Under the pieces are notes generated by a model. It was given only the letters and a program-made list of their open reading frames with translations. It searched no databases and was not told where the DNA came from. A program made the translations under genes and the position numbers. Below are positions 24,301 to 32,255 of a DNA stretch of 64,000 bases, one piece after another. This DNA comes from Doris montereyensis (lineage: Eukaryota > Mollusca > Gastropoda > Nudibranchia > Dorididae): the NCBI GenBank assembly GCA_037039925.1, contig JAXRKP010000102.1, forward strand, positions 440,808 to 504,807, read 5' to 3'. The first letter of the stretch is position 1. Each line of letters starts with the position of its first letter.

Positions 24301-25751
24301 CTAGAATTCTGATCATGCTAAAGTTGTCTGTCCATAAGATAAAGTGGTTAGAAAGAAAGAATACAATGAAAAATATTTGAAATGTAATTTAGATAGTTGT
24401 TTTTTTATCAGATTTATTTTGTTTCTTTTTCAAATGCTATCAACAAGTGAATGAGGTGTTGTTGTTTTAATTTTATTGTAACCAAAAGTTTGTGGAAAAC
24501 TGTTTGTTATCAGTATTATAGTGAATGGGAACTTGAAATGGTGTTTTAGTCTCACAGCAACTAGGAGTTATTCCCCTTAGACTGGATGGCTTTTGGTTGA
24601 GCCTGTCTGGCAGGGAAAAATGATAGGTTTCAGTAGTAAGTCTTTCTACTTATCTCAGTGATTGTTAGATATGATTGTAGAGTTGTTGCTATTACATCTG
24701 TAAATGACATTCTGTTTGTCACACTATAGATTTGTTTGAATTTGTTAGAAATTTGGAATACATGTAAATCTATGAGTTGAAAGACTTTGCTATCAATTGA
24801 AGTAGAAAACGGAAAAAATGATTTAGAACTGTTGGAATAAAAGAGCATTTAAAAATTCTTTATCATAGAAGTGGCCAGATTTAATTATTGTTGTATCCCC
24901 CCACTCCCCCGAATATGAATATGATTTTCTCAGTTTATGGAACTGGAATCCACGCCTTTTAACCCATTGCTTCTGTATCTAAACTGACGATGAGGAGAGC
25001 ATTGACGATTTCATTCATGTTATTTACTTTGACAATTTTTTTCATATGAGTATAGTAACAAGAATTGAAGATGCGTTATACATTAAACGGAAGGGAATTA
25101 ATTTTTCTGTGTAAAAACATTATTATATGAAAATTATTGGCACACATAATTTTTTTTTATATATCAAACATGATCTTTTTACCCAAGAGTTACTTTCCTT
25201 GGCTTGGTAGTATAGCATATCTTGACCCAAATTGTGAATAACAAGCAATGAGTTATACATGAGAGAGTAGTTATTTTTAGATCTTTAGATTGGTAATAAA
25301 TAATGACATGAATTAATCTTGAAATACAAAGGAATTGACTAAACAAATTCTTTGGGCATCAATAGAATGAACCCCATGACCTCTGCGTCAGTACCCATCG
25401 CCTTGCCAACCAAGCTAACTACGCTAGATTGTTAATTGATTCTCAATTTTGTGTACCTTAAAAATAAAAGAATTTGTTAATGTAGCAGTTTTTCTATTCC
25501 TCTTTTCATAGATTCAGAAAGACGGTAAAACTGCTTTGATGTTTGCCTTGGAGTCACGCAACCTTGACATCATCGAGAAAGTGTTCGGTCTGGTTGAACC
25601 GGCCAAGCTCCCCGGGTACCTAAAGACAGAGTCTTTCGATGGTATCACTTGCCTCAAGATTGTCAACAGCTTGAGGTCCTCCACGAGCGTGGCCAACCAG
25701 CAGCGTCTCACCAAATGTTTGAAGCCTAGCTCTCATCGTGCTGATCACTAG
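10650..25751 (+). CDS. NFKBIZ-like: IkB-family ankyrin-repeat protein (IkB-zeta/BCL3-like), multi-exon, frame-broken
   Basis: IkB proteins bind NF-kB/Rel dimers through ankyrin repeats. Classical members hold them in the cytoplasm; nuclear members (IkB-zeta, BCL3) modulate transcription. Seen here: about twelve exons with matching splice phases. They encode an acidic N-terminal region, a Gln-rich stretch, a DSGIYS phosphodegron (17316-17333) and then ankyrin signatures in order: GDTYLHVAV, GQTPLYLAV, GHTALHCAI, GKTALMFAL, DGITCLKIV. The acidic linker after GHTALHCAI, with IIEALI further on, resembles the matching IkB-zeta repeat. No Rel homology domain is visible, so p105/Relish is unlikely unless it lies upstream. 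Frame breaks occur at about 16877, 17130, 17167, 17255, 20508, 22170 and 23924, mostly in runs of 2-4 equal bases; exon borders are intact. The first exon begins at an acceptor, so the 5' end is missing. Family call is firm; the zeta-like subtype is inference. Confidence 0.8.
11700..12735 (+). repeat. Minisatellite, about 55 bp unit, about 18 copies, in intron A-B
   Basis: The unit is gtccttccagaaagagacaa then aagaagtcaaaacaatcccc then agcactattctctctt. Small indels alter the phase. The pyrimidine-rich half ending in ccag looks like a splice acceptor in each unit. The array stops about ten bases before the likely acceptor of exon B. Confidence 0.9.
12747..12916 (+). CDS. IkB-like gene, exon B (acidic/Lys-rich)
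   Basis: The open frame reads TRRQGPEEDDESEAPTPKHE and then a Glu/Lys-rich run ending KLEAPKEDE at donor GAG|gtaggt (12917, phase 0). The acceptor at 12746 (ctctcag) leaves a phase that does not match exon A, so either another acceptor is used or a base is wrong. A 1 kb minisatellite abuts the acceptor. Confidence 0.6.
13000..13640 (+). repeat. Diverged direct duplication in intron B-C
   Basis: Copy 1 (about 13000-13260) and copy 2 (about 13350-13600) share, in order, gttaa(t/c)tgtatt, aaagtccagag.c.ccat, tgagttt..aaa, gccag..aggcca/tca and gataa.tcat. Single duplication, no coding signal. Confidence 0.5.
13938..14005 (+). repeat. (CA)n microsatellite in intron B-C
   Basis: Perfect over about 60 bases. 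Confidence 0.95.
14647..14708 (+). mobile_element. SINE-like family C 3' fragment
   Basis: Only the end is present: cttaattcaccctgaaatca and atggtggatatggtagattc. Intron B-C, 60 bases before exon C. Confidence 0.45.
14772..15131 (+). CDS. IkB-like gene, exon C
   Basis: The acceptor is aaacag at 14771 and the donor AGG|gtaggt at 15132; both are phase 0, giving exactly 120 uninterrupted codons. The product is Pro/Gly/Gln/Asn-rich (for example GGIPVYPNQNRNQMLGSRP, FFRPQTEPQTVPAGYGLNN), looks disordered, and has no domain I recognise. It contains a basic KGKRGRND that could serve as a nuclear-localisation patch (inference). This is the best intact exon of the gene. Confidence 0.8.
15150..16690 (+). 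repeat. Minisatellite, about 60 bp unit with dimer structure, in intron C-D
   Basis: The unit is tctatctatctgtctgtcta then ttgtccattaatcaagtatg then tcttagctttctatttattc. In 15.15-15.75 kb two variants alternate (gtatagcag and gtctaacag); from 15.8 kb on, a single variant runs. The last degenerate copy overlaps the acceptor of exon D. Confidence 0.9.
16709..17364 (+). CDS. IkB-like gene, exon D (Gln-rich region and DSGIYS degron), frameshifted
   Basis: The acceptor gtcaggcag precedes an ATG at 16709 in phase 0; the donor is acag|gttggt at 17365. Fragments read in order: CLDSLELQDALNYLTSTQAM, GFDIDDLLPQDGS (TGA at 16877), a Gln-rich segment QQHQNHHLQQQQPMPCPSQN, then EPDLFALQKG, DDYGYNSDTSPSHESVMEGS and finally NMSVLSHDSGIYSPMAEEGP. 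Each step needs a one-base shift; two sit at a T-run (17130) and a G-run (17167). DSGIYS fits the IkB DSGxxS consensus for IKK phosphorylation and beta-TrCP recognition. The acidic flanks fit as well. Confidence 0.65.
17495..17850 (+). repeat. Short direct duplication in intron D-E
   Basis: tttataactcctcaaga and taaaagag...accgag recur at 17786-17850 (tttataactcctcaaggt, aaaagag...accggag). Confidence 0.4.
17901..18050 (+). CDS. IkB-like gene, candidate exon E
   Basis: The acceptor tcctttcag at 17900 joins phase 1 from exon D to give DEEPQEEAF just after the degron, as expected for the acidic stretch that follows IkB degrons. The zero frame then meets TGA at 17930. A neighbouring frame continues MMSPESISLSATQDKVYLF, and after another shift NQLYVTTLPVSPSPLWSQQD, up to a CT microsatellite. 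The 3' border is unknown. It may instead be a true C-terminus of one splice form. Confidence 0.45.
18260..18312 (+). repeat. (CT)n microsatellite between candidate exons E and F
   Basis: Perfect tctctc run of about 50 bases; a shorter one lies at 18051-18070. Confidence 0.9.
18500..18706 (+). CDS. IkB-like gene, candidate exon F
   Basis: A good donor, gtaagt, starts at 18707. Upstream, two frames stay open: a Pro-rich one (VFRNNAKPAPEGLQIPSLQS) and a Gln/Ser-rich one ending DINVPATSQSHQGQEQSARQ. I cannot choose between them because the phase of the previous exon is uncertain. The acceptor is not clear; cggcag at about 18513 or cgcaaag at about 18592 are options. Confidence 0.35.
18886..18974 (+). 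CDS. IkB-like gene, exon G (start of ankyrin domain)
   Basis: The acceptor is gtcccag at 18885 and the donor atac|gtgagt at 18975 (phase 2). The 3' part reads VAAVERGDLLFSDPEGDT, typical of the entry into the first IkB ankyrin repeat. The 5' part lies in another frame, so a one-base shift near 18930 is needed. Confidence 0.65.
19693..20015 (+). mobile_element. SINE B copy
   Basis: The head ggggacttgttagtccagag plus gtgagtttgagccccgcc (box-B-like) is followed by caacggttgaaaat, ggatcgacacctagtcctat, ttggctgtttacagggcagt and gtttgtggatatgggtaaat. Confidence 0.7.
20413..20526 (+). CDS. IkB-like gene, exon H (ankyrin repeat 1)
   Basis: With exon G it forms GDTYLHVAVCQADENLIEAL, then IERLVREHLRDMVDA, with donor acag|gttggt at 20527. 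An in-frame TGA at 20516 disappears if one C is added at gcc (20508-20509). This restores the ankyrin hairpin sequence QNMMGQ, which continues exactly into TPLYLAV of the next exon. Confidence 0.75.
20588..20866 (+). mobile_element. SINE A copy
   Basis: tRNA-like head (gcggccaagatgttaagct ... ggtttgaatcc, box B) followed by the family body gtgcaaatgtg..agcactagcttggg and the end ctccagctctatgggcc. It lies in intron H-I next to the LINE fragment. Confidence 0.7.
20935..22075 (-). mobile_element. 5'-truncated LINE in intron H-I
   Basis: Minus-strand pieces: NVNKTKEMIF, EYKYLGVIFDEKLE (about 21740-21690) and LIRLFHQACIKSIIIFSITA plus WGG (about 21600-21520). These are the thumb and C-terminal hallmarks of non-LTR reverse transcriptases. 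Several stops are present and the catalytic core is lost or unreadable. A tail of tcaatttcaatt units follows at 20935-20965. Confidence 0.6.
22107..22197 (+). CDS. IkB-like gene, exon I (ankyrin repeat 2)
   Basis: Reads TPLYLAVCENKPEMVEVLVL and then HG-ADVKHFVE after removal of one G from the run at 22170-22172; as given, TGA follows at 22176. The acceptor is tttttcag, and the donor gag|gtaaaa is at 22198. The TPLYLAV consensus and the closing GADV are classic ankyrin features. Confidence 0.75.
22251..22385 (+). mobile_element. SINE-like family C copy
   Basis: gggtggtaggtcctacttct, atctttcattttgctgtttc, ttaattgacgttgagatcac, atggtggacagggtaaattt. Intron I-J. Confidence 0.55.
22577..22712 (+). 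CDS. IkB-like gene, exon J (ankyrin repeat 3)
   Basis: Intact frame: ATLDNGTHEKSAAIHRASSK, then GEGYLKTLKALLQSPDIDLN and QMDSDG, ending at donor G|gtgagt (22713, phase 1). The acceptor ggggaaaag is purine-rich and weak, which is unusual. A roughly 52 bp minisatellite begins within ten bases of the donor. Confidence 0.75.
22718..22995 (+). repeat. Minisatellite, about 52 bp unit, 5-6 copies, starting at the exon J donor
   Basis: The unit is caacaaccgagcccaggcgg then ttcaaggggcttccttagca then gagtgtcccgtg. Copies are nearly identical. The first begins five bases after the gt of the donor. Confidence 0.9.
23262..23420 (-). mobile_element. SINE D copy
   Basis: The tail (aggaacagagatgagacaaa, aggaatagacag) is followed by a reverse head, agaatcaaacctgcgacctt and cgacacaccccatctcttca. 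Intron J-K. Confidence 0.55.
23468..23735 (-). repeat. Inverted-repeat arm 1: antisense copy of the IkB-like last exon and 3' region
   Basis: The reverse complement matches 25685-25945. The best part (gccatagccag..gaccagctagtgatcagc..acgatgagagct, then ggcttcaaaca..ttggtgagacgctgctgg) has only a few differences over about 90 bases. The outer part is weaker. It lies in intron J-K. Confidence 0.75.
23823..23943 (+). CDS. IkB-like gene, exon K (ankyrin repeat 4)
   Basis: Joins exon J in phase to give GHTALHCAILNHGKIDTDSK, then AINSIPIIEALI. Adding one G to the run at 23924-23926 restores AGADPNLK, the standard end of an ankyrin repeat, and sets phase 0 at donor aag|gtaaag (23944). The insert between the two helices matches the long linker found in IkB-zeta repeats (family knowledge). 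Confidence 0.75.
24005..24065 (+). mobile_element. tRNA-like SINE head fragment
   Basis: ttagtacaatggttggattt and gttacgggttcaaatcccca look like boxes A and B of a tRNA-derived head unlike families A, B and D. No matching body was seen. Intron K-L. Confidence 0.3.
24066..25298. other. Intron K-L, AT-rich filler
   Basis: No coding or repeat structure recognised between the SINE heads. Confidence 0.5.
25299..25432 (-). mobile_element. SINE D copy
   Basis: The tail is truncated. The reverse head reads atgaaccccatgacctctgc, cccatcgccttgccaaccaa, gctaact, with a good box A on the minus strand. Intron K-L. Confidence 0.55.
25512..25751 (+). CDS. IkB-like gene, terminal exon L (last ankyrin repeats, stop)
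   Basis: The acceptor ttttcatag at 25511 opens IQKDGKTALMFALESRNLDI, then IEKVFGLVEPAKLPGYLKTE and SFDGITCLKIVNSLRSS, ending TKCLKPSSHRADH with TAG at 25749. The frame is intact. From about 25685 on, the DNA matches in reverse complement a stretch at 23468-23735, so the last 20-odd residues may come from a dispersed element rather than from the ancestral IkB C-terminus. Confidence 0.75.
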   Translation: MQKDGKTALMFALESRNLDIIEKVFGLVEPAKLPGYLKTESFDGITCLKIVNSLRSSTSVANQQRLTKCLKPSSHRADH

Positions 25752-25945
25752 CTGGTCGTCACTGGCTATGGCGACGTTGTTGCTGCGTTGTTGGGTTTTT
25801 TTTTGTGGTTCACAATTGCTTGTTCACATTAGGGCAAGGCTCACAGCTGGTGAAACGTTGATTTCTCTAGGGTCCCTCCCCTCCTGTATTATTTCTGCGT
25901 TTTTCTGTATTCATGCACATTGCCGATAACTCAAGCAAGATTTGA
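25685..25945 (+). repeat. Inverted-repeat arm 2: end of exon L plus 3' region
   Basis: Partner of 23468-23735. It covers the last 20-odd codons, the TAG and about 195 bases after it. A fainter relative of its outer end (aatcttgctcgagt and following) is at 19125-19205, so the sequence belongs to a dispersed family. Confidence 0.7.
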
Positions 25946-26460
25946 CGGCTCCCATAACATTTGCAATGGTACATAAATTGGATTTCGCTAGTTTTGGCAT
26001 TTGATTTGTCAGCCGCTGATGAGTGAAGGATCATTCTCAACGTGACTGACAGATCACCACAGCTAGATGCAATGCACAGGAATCTAGGGCTCCAAGTCAT
26101 GGCAGGGGGTGGGGGTGGGGCCCTTGAAATTGGGAAAAAGGAGAGAAGGAAAAGAGGGAGGCATTGCTAAGAGGGTGGGAGACATTTCATTTGTCTGGCA
26201 GGGTTGTTGTGTTTGAGATCATCTACAGGGAGGGATGGCTATGACTATGAGAAACAAATGCTAATGGATTTTATGTCTTTGTGGTCTTTGTGGTCTTTGT
26301 CATTGCCTAAGATAAATGATACACTAGTGGCAACTCTTTGACCCATCAACAAAGTCTGTGAAAAAGACAAGATGAAGAAACCTCCTTTGAGACGTATTGA
26401 TAGCACTGTGCTGCCACGTAACAAAATAAAAAGATATTGTAAATTATTGTATTCAATAAA
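25752..26460 (+). promoter_or_regulatory. Probable 3' UTR with two poly(A) signals
   Basis: No coding signal follows the TAG. AATAAA hexamers occur at 26425-26430 and 26455-26460. The first 200 bases belong to the inverted-repeat arm shared with 23468-23735. Confidence 0.4.
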
Positions 26461-28029
26461 TGTTCTTGTAATTCATTTTTAAATTTGAAATCGATATTAG
26501 TTTGTTTTAGGTGATCATTTTCATTTCCAATACGACCATACCGACTAAGATCAAATTGTTGCTTAATTTGTTTTAACCTCTTGCTTGTTATATTAGACCT
26601 CGTAACATGGATATTTTATGGATTTTCTCTAAGGCAGAAAGAGATGGAATACCTCAATACGTCCAAATGTTTGTATAATTTGTGTTTTGAGAGTCATCAC
26701 CATAGCCTTCCATTTCATTCCCTCCCTCCCTCCCCCACGCACGCATCTGACGATGTAAATGGGTTTATCTTTCAATTTGAATGTCATTTTCTTTGTATCA
26801 CTGTTCATTAGCATGCGAAAGGCAATATGACTGCCATTTTATTTTGATGACAGCCAGTAAACACTTTTACATAATGATAATCTCAGATGGGTAGCAATGA
26901 ACAAACGTTTAAACATTTAAAGATGTCCTTTAAAGAATCAACAATGATGTATTTCCTTGTCAACTGACGTCTTTATCATACCAATATTGGACGGTTAAAA
27001 ATGTGAAAAGTCACTGTTGTAACAAAACTTTGACCGTTATATAATATTTACTCATATTACTTGTATTTGAAAACTTGTATTTTTCAATCTCTCTTATAAT
27101 TATATTGAGCCTTTTCTCTATTCTGTCGTTGTAACGGATTGAGCTGTAACCTATATATACACTCACTTGGATTTGGCTCTTGGCTTTACATGTTTCTTTT
27201 GAATGTATTGAGTAACGCTGAGGTCTAGGCTCAGGTGCCTTCAGAAGTTTTTATCATAGATATGCTGAATATTGTTAAAACAAATTTGTTACCCATAAAG
27301 TGCTCAAATGTTTTTTTTTTTAATGTTTCTAGCATAAGTGCTGAATATTTGAAAATGCTTTGTGATATAAAAAAGAAAAGTGCTTGTCATAGATAATAAA
27401 GTGCTTAACACAAAAGTGCTTATCATAAAAAGTGCTTTAATCTTGAAAGTGCTTATCATAAATGTGTTTGTATACTTAAAGATGCTTTAATACAAAATTT
27501 TGTACGTATTATGAAAATGCATATCATGGTAATCTGTATATATACTAAGTCTAAATGGACAGTTTTTTATAATGACATTATGATGGCTTTTTAAAATTTG
27601 AAATGTTATGCTCAAGTAATCTATCATTTGTTGTTAAAGTAGATGTTGCCATTTTGTATAACGTTACAGAATTTTCCTACAAAGAAAGGTATCTTTTTGT
27701 CTTGTATTACTTTCTTTTAAAATCATCAATATTGTTTTTATTACAAAGAAAGAATGATTTGTTTCTTCAATATAGATCTATGTATAATTGACAATGATTC
27801 TCAGAGAGGAGACAATAAAGAAATATTAATTGTATTATAATGAAGTTTGTATGAACTTGTTTTCAAGTGTATTTTCAAGTGTATGTAGTTTATTTTCTTT
27901 TCTTTTGTGGCTGCCGGACAGCCATGATAACAAGTTGTGTGTGTTTGCGGGGTGAAAACTGGGATCGGAATTACTAGTCAGTTGACCAGATGTATTTGTG
28001 ATGCTTTTGGAATTGAGTTTGGTTAGCCA
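26461..28029. other. Intergenic, AT-rich
   Basis: Downstream of the IkB-like gene; only the degenerate repeat at 27295-27535 stands out. Confidence 0.5.
27295..27535 (+). repeat. Degenerate short tandem repeat (aaagtgcttatcata)
   Basis: About ten imperfect copies of a 15-25 base motif with variable spacing. Confidence 0.5.
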
Positions 28030-28640
28030 GTTGGGTTGGTTTTTTTTAGCTGGAGTTTTTGGTTGTCTAGATAGATATCTTTGGAACTGGGTTTGGTTGT
28101 CTAGATAGATATCTTTGATCTTTGGATGCTGATATATATCTTTTGGATTTGGTTGGTTGTCTAGATAGATATCTTTTGAGCTGGGTTTGGTTGTCTATAG
28201 ATATCTTTGGAGCTTTTGGTTGTCTAGATAGATATTTTGAGCTTGGCCAGATGCAGTTGTAATGATAGACATTGGGTTTGGAGATAGGTTGTTTTATAGC
28301 TGGGTTGACTAGATAGATATCTTTGGAGCTGGGTTGATTGACTAGATAGATATCTTTGGAGCTGGGTTTGGTTGTCTAGATAGATATCTTTGGAGCTGGG
28401 TTTGGTTGACTAGATAGATATCTTTGGAGCTAAGTTGGTTGACTAGATAGATATCTTTGGAGCTGGGTTTGGTTGACTAGATAGATATCTTTGGAGGTTG
28501 TCTAGATAGATATTTTGGAGCTGGGTTTGTTGTCTAGATAGATATCTTTGGAGCTGGGTTTTGCTGTCTAGATAGATATCTTTGGAGCTGGGTTGGTTGT
28601 CTAGATAGATATCTTTGGGAGCTGGGTTGGTTGACTAGAT
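28030..28640 (+). repeat. Minisatellite, about 38 bp unit, about 14 copies
   Basis: The unit is ggttgtctagatagatatct then ttggagctgggttt. Flanking degenerate copies reach 28740. Confidence 0.85.
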
Positions 28641-29060
28641 GCCTTTGGAAATAGCTGATTGGCCATACGTCTTTGTAATGCTTTTGAAATTGGGTATATT
28701 GGTTAGCCATATGTCTATGTAGCTGGGTTGGTTGGCCAAAAAAAAATGTATGTGTGTGTGTAACATGTTTGGAGATGGATGGGTTTTGAAGGGAAAAACT
28801 ACTGCGCCGCAGGGTTTGAGCCCCACCCACCCCACCACCTTACTTGTACCTGAGCATTTCTTCTATTTGAATTTGGGGATGGATGCTTTCCAAGCATGCC
28901 ATTGGCAGATTAAGGTCTTGGTTAATTCTCTTTACTGTAGAAAGTCACCATCATCCTTCATGAACTCATTCATTGTCTCTGTCTCTTTCATCGCGTTCAC
29001 TTTTTTTCACTTTCACGTTGTTACTACGAGTACAATGCGTTCCTTCTTTTCATATCGCAT

Positions 29061-29214
29061 AGTGAGCAGTTGGCAGGGGGGGGGGGGGGGCTGCTGGTAG
29101 GTCCTACTTCTGCCCTATCACTCTTTCACCCATCCTTAATCTTGCTGTTTCCTCTTAATTCACCCTGAGGTCACCACATTTGGTGGATGAGGGGTAAATT
29201 TCAATCAATCAATC
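29061..29214 (+). mobile_element. SINE-like family C copy
   Basis: agtgagcagttggcag, a G-run, ctgctggtaggtcctactt, tcttgctgtttcctcttaat, accctgaggtcaccacattt. Confidence 0.55.
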
Positions 29215-29270
29215 TTAACGCATATTTTTATCTATTGGTTTAAAAAAAAAAAAAAAAAAAATTGTTTGTG

Positions 29271-29435
29271 GATAGTTGGCAAACGCGCTACTGGTAGGGC
29301 CTTTTTTCTTTCCTTCGATTTCTTCCACACGTAAATCTGATCTGATCTTGCTGTTGCCTCTTCAAATTCAAATCAAGTCATCAGGCGTTTGATGGATGGG
29401 ATAACAATTCCAATGAAACAAATAAACAAACAAAA
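29271..29435 (+). mobile_element. SINE-like family C copy
   Basis: gatagttggcaaacgcgcta, ctggtagggccttttttc, cttgctgttgcctcttcaaa, and a degenerate 3' part ending in aaacaaac units. Confidence 0.45.
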
Positions 29436-29659
29436 ATGTTGTTTATATCATAGTCATTATAGTCATTATAGTCACCATAGTAACTTTGAGGAACTTTTCA
29501 TGTAATTATTGCAATATCACTCTCATTGCCATCATTCACAGTTTGGGGATGTGGCTTAGTTTGTTTACTTAAAAATTCCTGGACTTACTTTGAAATGCAC
29601 ATGTAATCTGTATTGGCATGGCAATATATTCTAATAATGGTATGTCTATGTCTTTGTCT

Positions 29660-29662
29660 ATG

Positions 29663-29720
<58 letters not shown>
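29660..29720 (+). repeat. (ATT)n microsatellite
   Basis: About 19 perfect units. Confidence 0.95.
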
Positions 29721-29722
<2 letters not shown>

Positions 29723-29832
29723 CATGTGTTTATATAATGTGAAGACACAGATGGAAAACAAAATGACCATAGTCGCATATCCAGTGACAAGAGAAAATGG
29801 ATTTTCTAAACTTGCCCAGTGTGTGTCGTCTG

Positions 29833-29980
29833 CTGGCAGTTGGCGGCAACTGCGGGTAGGTCATACTTCTTTTCCCTCCTTCTTCGCTTTTTATCTTTCA
29901 TCTTGCCGTTTCCTCTTAATTCAACCTGAGATCACCTATAATGGTGGACGGGGTCAATTTCAATGAACCAAACAAAAACC
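29833..29980 (+). mobile_element. SINE-like family C copy
   Basis: ggcagttggcggcaactgcg, ggtaggtcatacttc, catcttgccgtttcctctta, acctgagatcacctataatg, gtggacggggtcaatttcaa. Confidence 0.55.
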
Positions 29981-30639
29981 TAGTATGTTATGGACAGATT
30001 ATAAAAGCAACTTGTTTCACTGGAAAATTTTTATTAAATGTTCACACTTTTTTGAGACATGTGTTTGTGGTTGTTTTGAAGGGAGAGTTGTTATTCCGTT
30101 GTCATTTGGGTTTTGTGCGTGTGCAGCGCGCACGGTGTGTGTGGGGGGGGGGGGGGTGAGTAAGTGGTGACTTTTGCCTCTTTTCTATTTTTTGTGTGTC
30201 AGTAATGAAATATAAAATGACTTAATGTTGAACAATGGTTTTGTCCTTTTGACCCTTTGACCTCTGACATGCTTGAGATGATAACTTGTTGTGTTCACAT
30301 TATGTTAATATGTTATGTTGTTGAAGATTTGTGCTATTGTAAAGACGCCCTTCTTTGTTAAAAAGACATCTATTGTTGTTGACAATTTGGCTCCTGTGTC
30401 TGTGATTTTTATGTTCTGACCTATTGTAAGCTTAATAAATACTAACATGTGTGTCCTATCACTTCTTGTTACATTTTTTTTAACCTTAGCCTTTGAAGAA
30501 ATGCTGCAATATCTTTGATCTTTGTTTGTTATTTTAATTAATTAGATCACTTGCTGTAGTAACTGTAACAGTACAGGAGAACTCCATCAAAGGAGACAGA
30601 ACAAATCATTTTTTTTATAATATTGTTATTTCATTGATA
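29981..30639. other. Unassigned, T/G-rich
   Basis: A G-run at 30142-30155; nothing else recognised. Confidence 0.5.
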
Positions 30640-31170
30640 CAGCCCATTTGATAGAGTGGTCTGAGGGGACCCTGTAGGTCAGTTGGGTAGAGTGACAGCA
30701 GGGAAGGATCTGCTAGGTCAGTTGGTAAGCTGTTATGAAGGATCTGCTAGAAAGCTGTTAGGAAGGATCTGCTAGGTCAGTGGGTAGAAAGCTGTTAGGA
30801 AAGATCTGCTAGGTCAGTTGGTAGAAAGCTGTTAGGAAGGATCTGCTAGGTCAGTGGGTAGAAAGCTGTTAGGAAAGATCTGCTAGGTCAGTTGGTAGAA
30901 AGCTGTTAGGAAGGATCTGCTAGGTCAGTGGGTAGAAAGCTGTTAGGAAGGATCTGCTGGTCAGTAGAAAGCTGTTAGGAAATCTGCTAGGAAGGATCTG
31001 CTAGGTCAGTGGGTAGAAAGCTGTTAGGAAGGATCTGCTAGGTCAGTGGGTAGAAAGCTAGGAAAGCTGTTAGAAAGCTGAAGGATCTACTAGGTCAGTG
31101 GGTAGAAAGCTGTTAGAAGGATCTGCTAGGTCAATGCATAGAAAGCTGTTAGAAGGGTCCGGTCAGTCAG
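30640..31170 (+). repeat. Minisatellite, about 37 bp unit, about 13 copies
   Basis: The unit is ggtcagtgggtagaaagctg then ttaggaaggatctgcta. Two versions (cagtggg and cagttgg) alternate at 30.76-30.93 kb. Confidence 0.85.
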
Positions 31171-31674
31171 ATGGTTGAGGACCTCACTGATCATGAAGGT
31201 AATTGTGAAATCTCAGAACTGGTCTTCCTGTGACTTTGCGTGTACATAGCTTGTGATCTGTCTATTTGTTTGTCCATGGCATATGTGTTGTTATTGTTTC
31301 GCATCCTTGCTCAGCTGAGAGATATGACATTCTTCGGGCACCTCTTACAAAGCCTGGCTGTTGTTGCTTGTTATTGTTGCTTGTTATTTTTTAAAAGTAA
31401 GCATATCCATGTAATCCAGTGACACTATTGTGTTCTTGGTTTTCCAACTTTTTCTTGTTGAATTAATAAGTTTTATTGACTGCGTGAAGCAATGGCCATT
31501 CCTCTGTCTCTCTCCTTGCCCCAGCCTGTGATTCTGCACCACCCCCCACCCCCTACCCACCCCCAGCACTTGTTCCCAACTTCAATATATAGGCACAAAC
31601 ATGCAAGGACGCTACTTGCATTTTTCTTTTTTTCCTTTTATAAAACTATCTACTTCATTACATTTGTGATAAAC

Positions 31675-32110
31675 GACAATAAGTGTGCGAGGCCACAAAG
31701 AGGAAAATGTCCAATAAGATTCTGGAGGCCACAAGAAGTAGAAAATGTCCATTCTGTCTCCTTTGGTGGAATGGACATTTGTGTGGTTTACACCCACTGT
31801 GGTTCCACCTTTGGTGGAATAACATTTTGTGTGGCTTACACCCCACTGTGGTTCCACCTTTGGTGGAATGAACATTTTGTGTGTTTTACACTCCACTGTG
31901 GTTCCACCTTTGGTGGAATGAACATTTGTGTCGGTTTTACACTCCAACGTGTTCAACCTTTGGTGGAATTAACCTTTGGTGGAGCGTGGTTCAAACGCGG
32001 GTTCAACTGGTGGAATTTTTGTGTGGTTTACACTCCACTGTGGTTCAACCTTTGGTGGAATGAACATTTTGTGTGGTTTACACTCCACTGGTGTTTGCAT
32101 AGCACGTGAT
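31675..32110 (+). repeat. Minisatellite, about 50 bp unit with internal palindrome
   Basis: The unit is ttttgtgtggtttacactcc then actgtggttccacctttggt then ggaatgaaca. Each unit holds the palindrome ttccacctttggtggaa. Its cactccactgtggttcc resembles the end of the adjacent element at 32150. Confidence 0.85.
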
Positions 32111-32149
32111 AAGTTGCTAAACTCAATTGTGATAGAAGTGAATAATACG

Positions 32150-32255
32150 AAGGAGCCACAGTGGAGTGAAGTCAAAGACGAAATATGACAATAAGTGACA
32201 ACTCCACTAATAAAGACAGAACAAACACGTGACGTTTCGGGCAAATAATGTTGTT
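32150..32255 (-). mobile_element. Second copy of the CCGAAACGTCACGTG element
   Basis: The reverse complement shares more than 70 bases with 1350-1430 (gtttgttctgtctttatta, gtggagttgtcacttattgt, ctccactgtggctcc). Confidence 0.45.

Noticed and set aside
10650..25751. NF-kB p105/Relish
   Set aside because: Ankyrin repeats are present, but no Rel homology sequence is visible in any exon, and the degron lies before the ankyrin repeats as in IkB, not after them as in p105.
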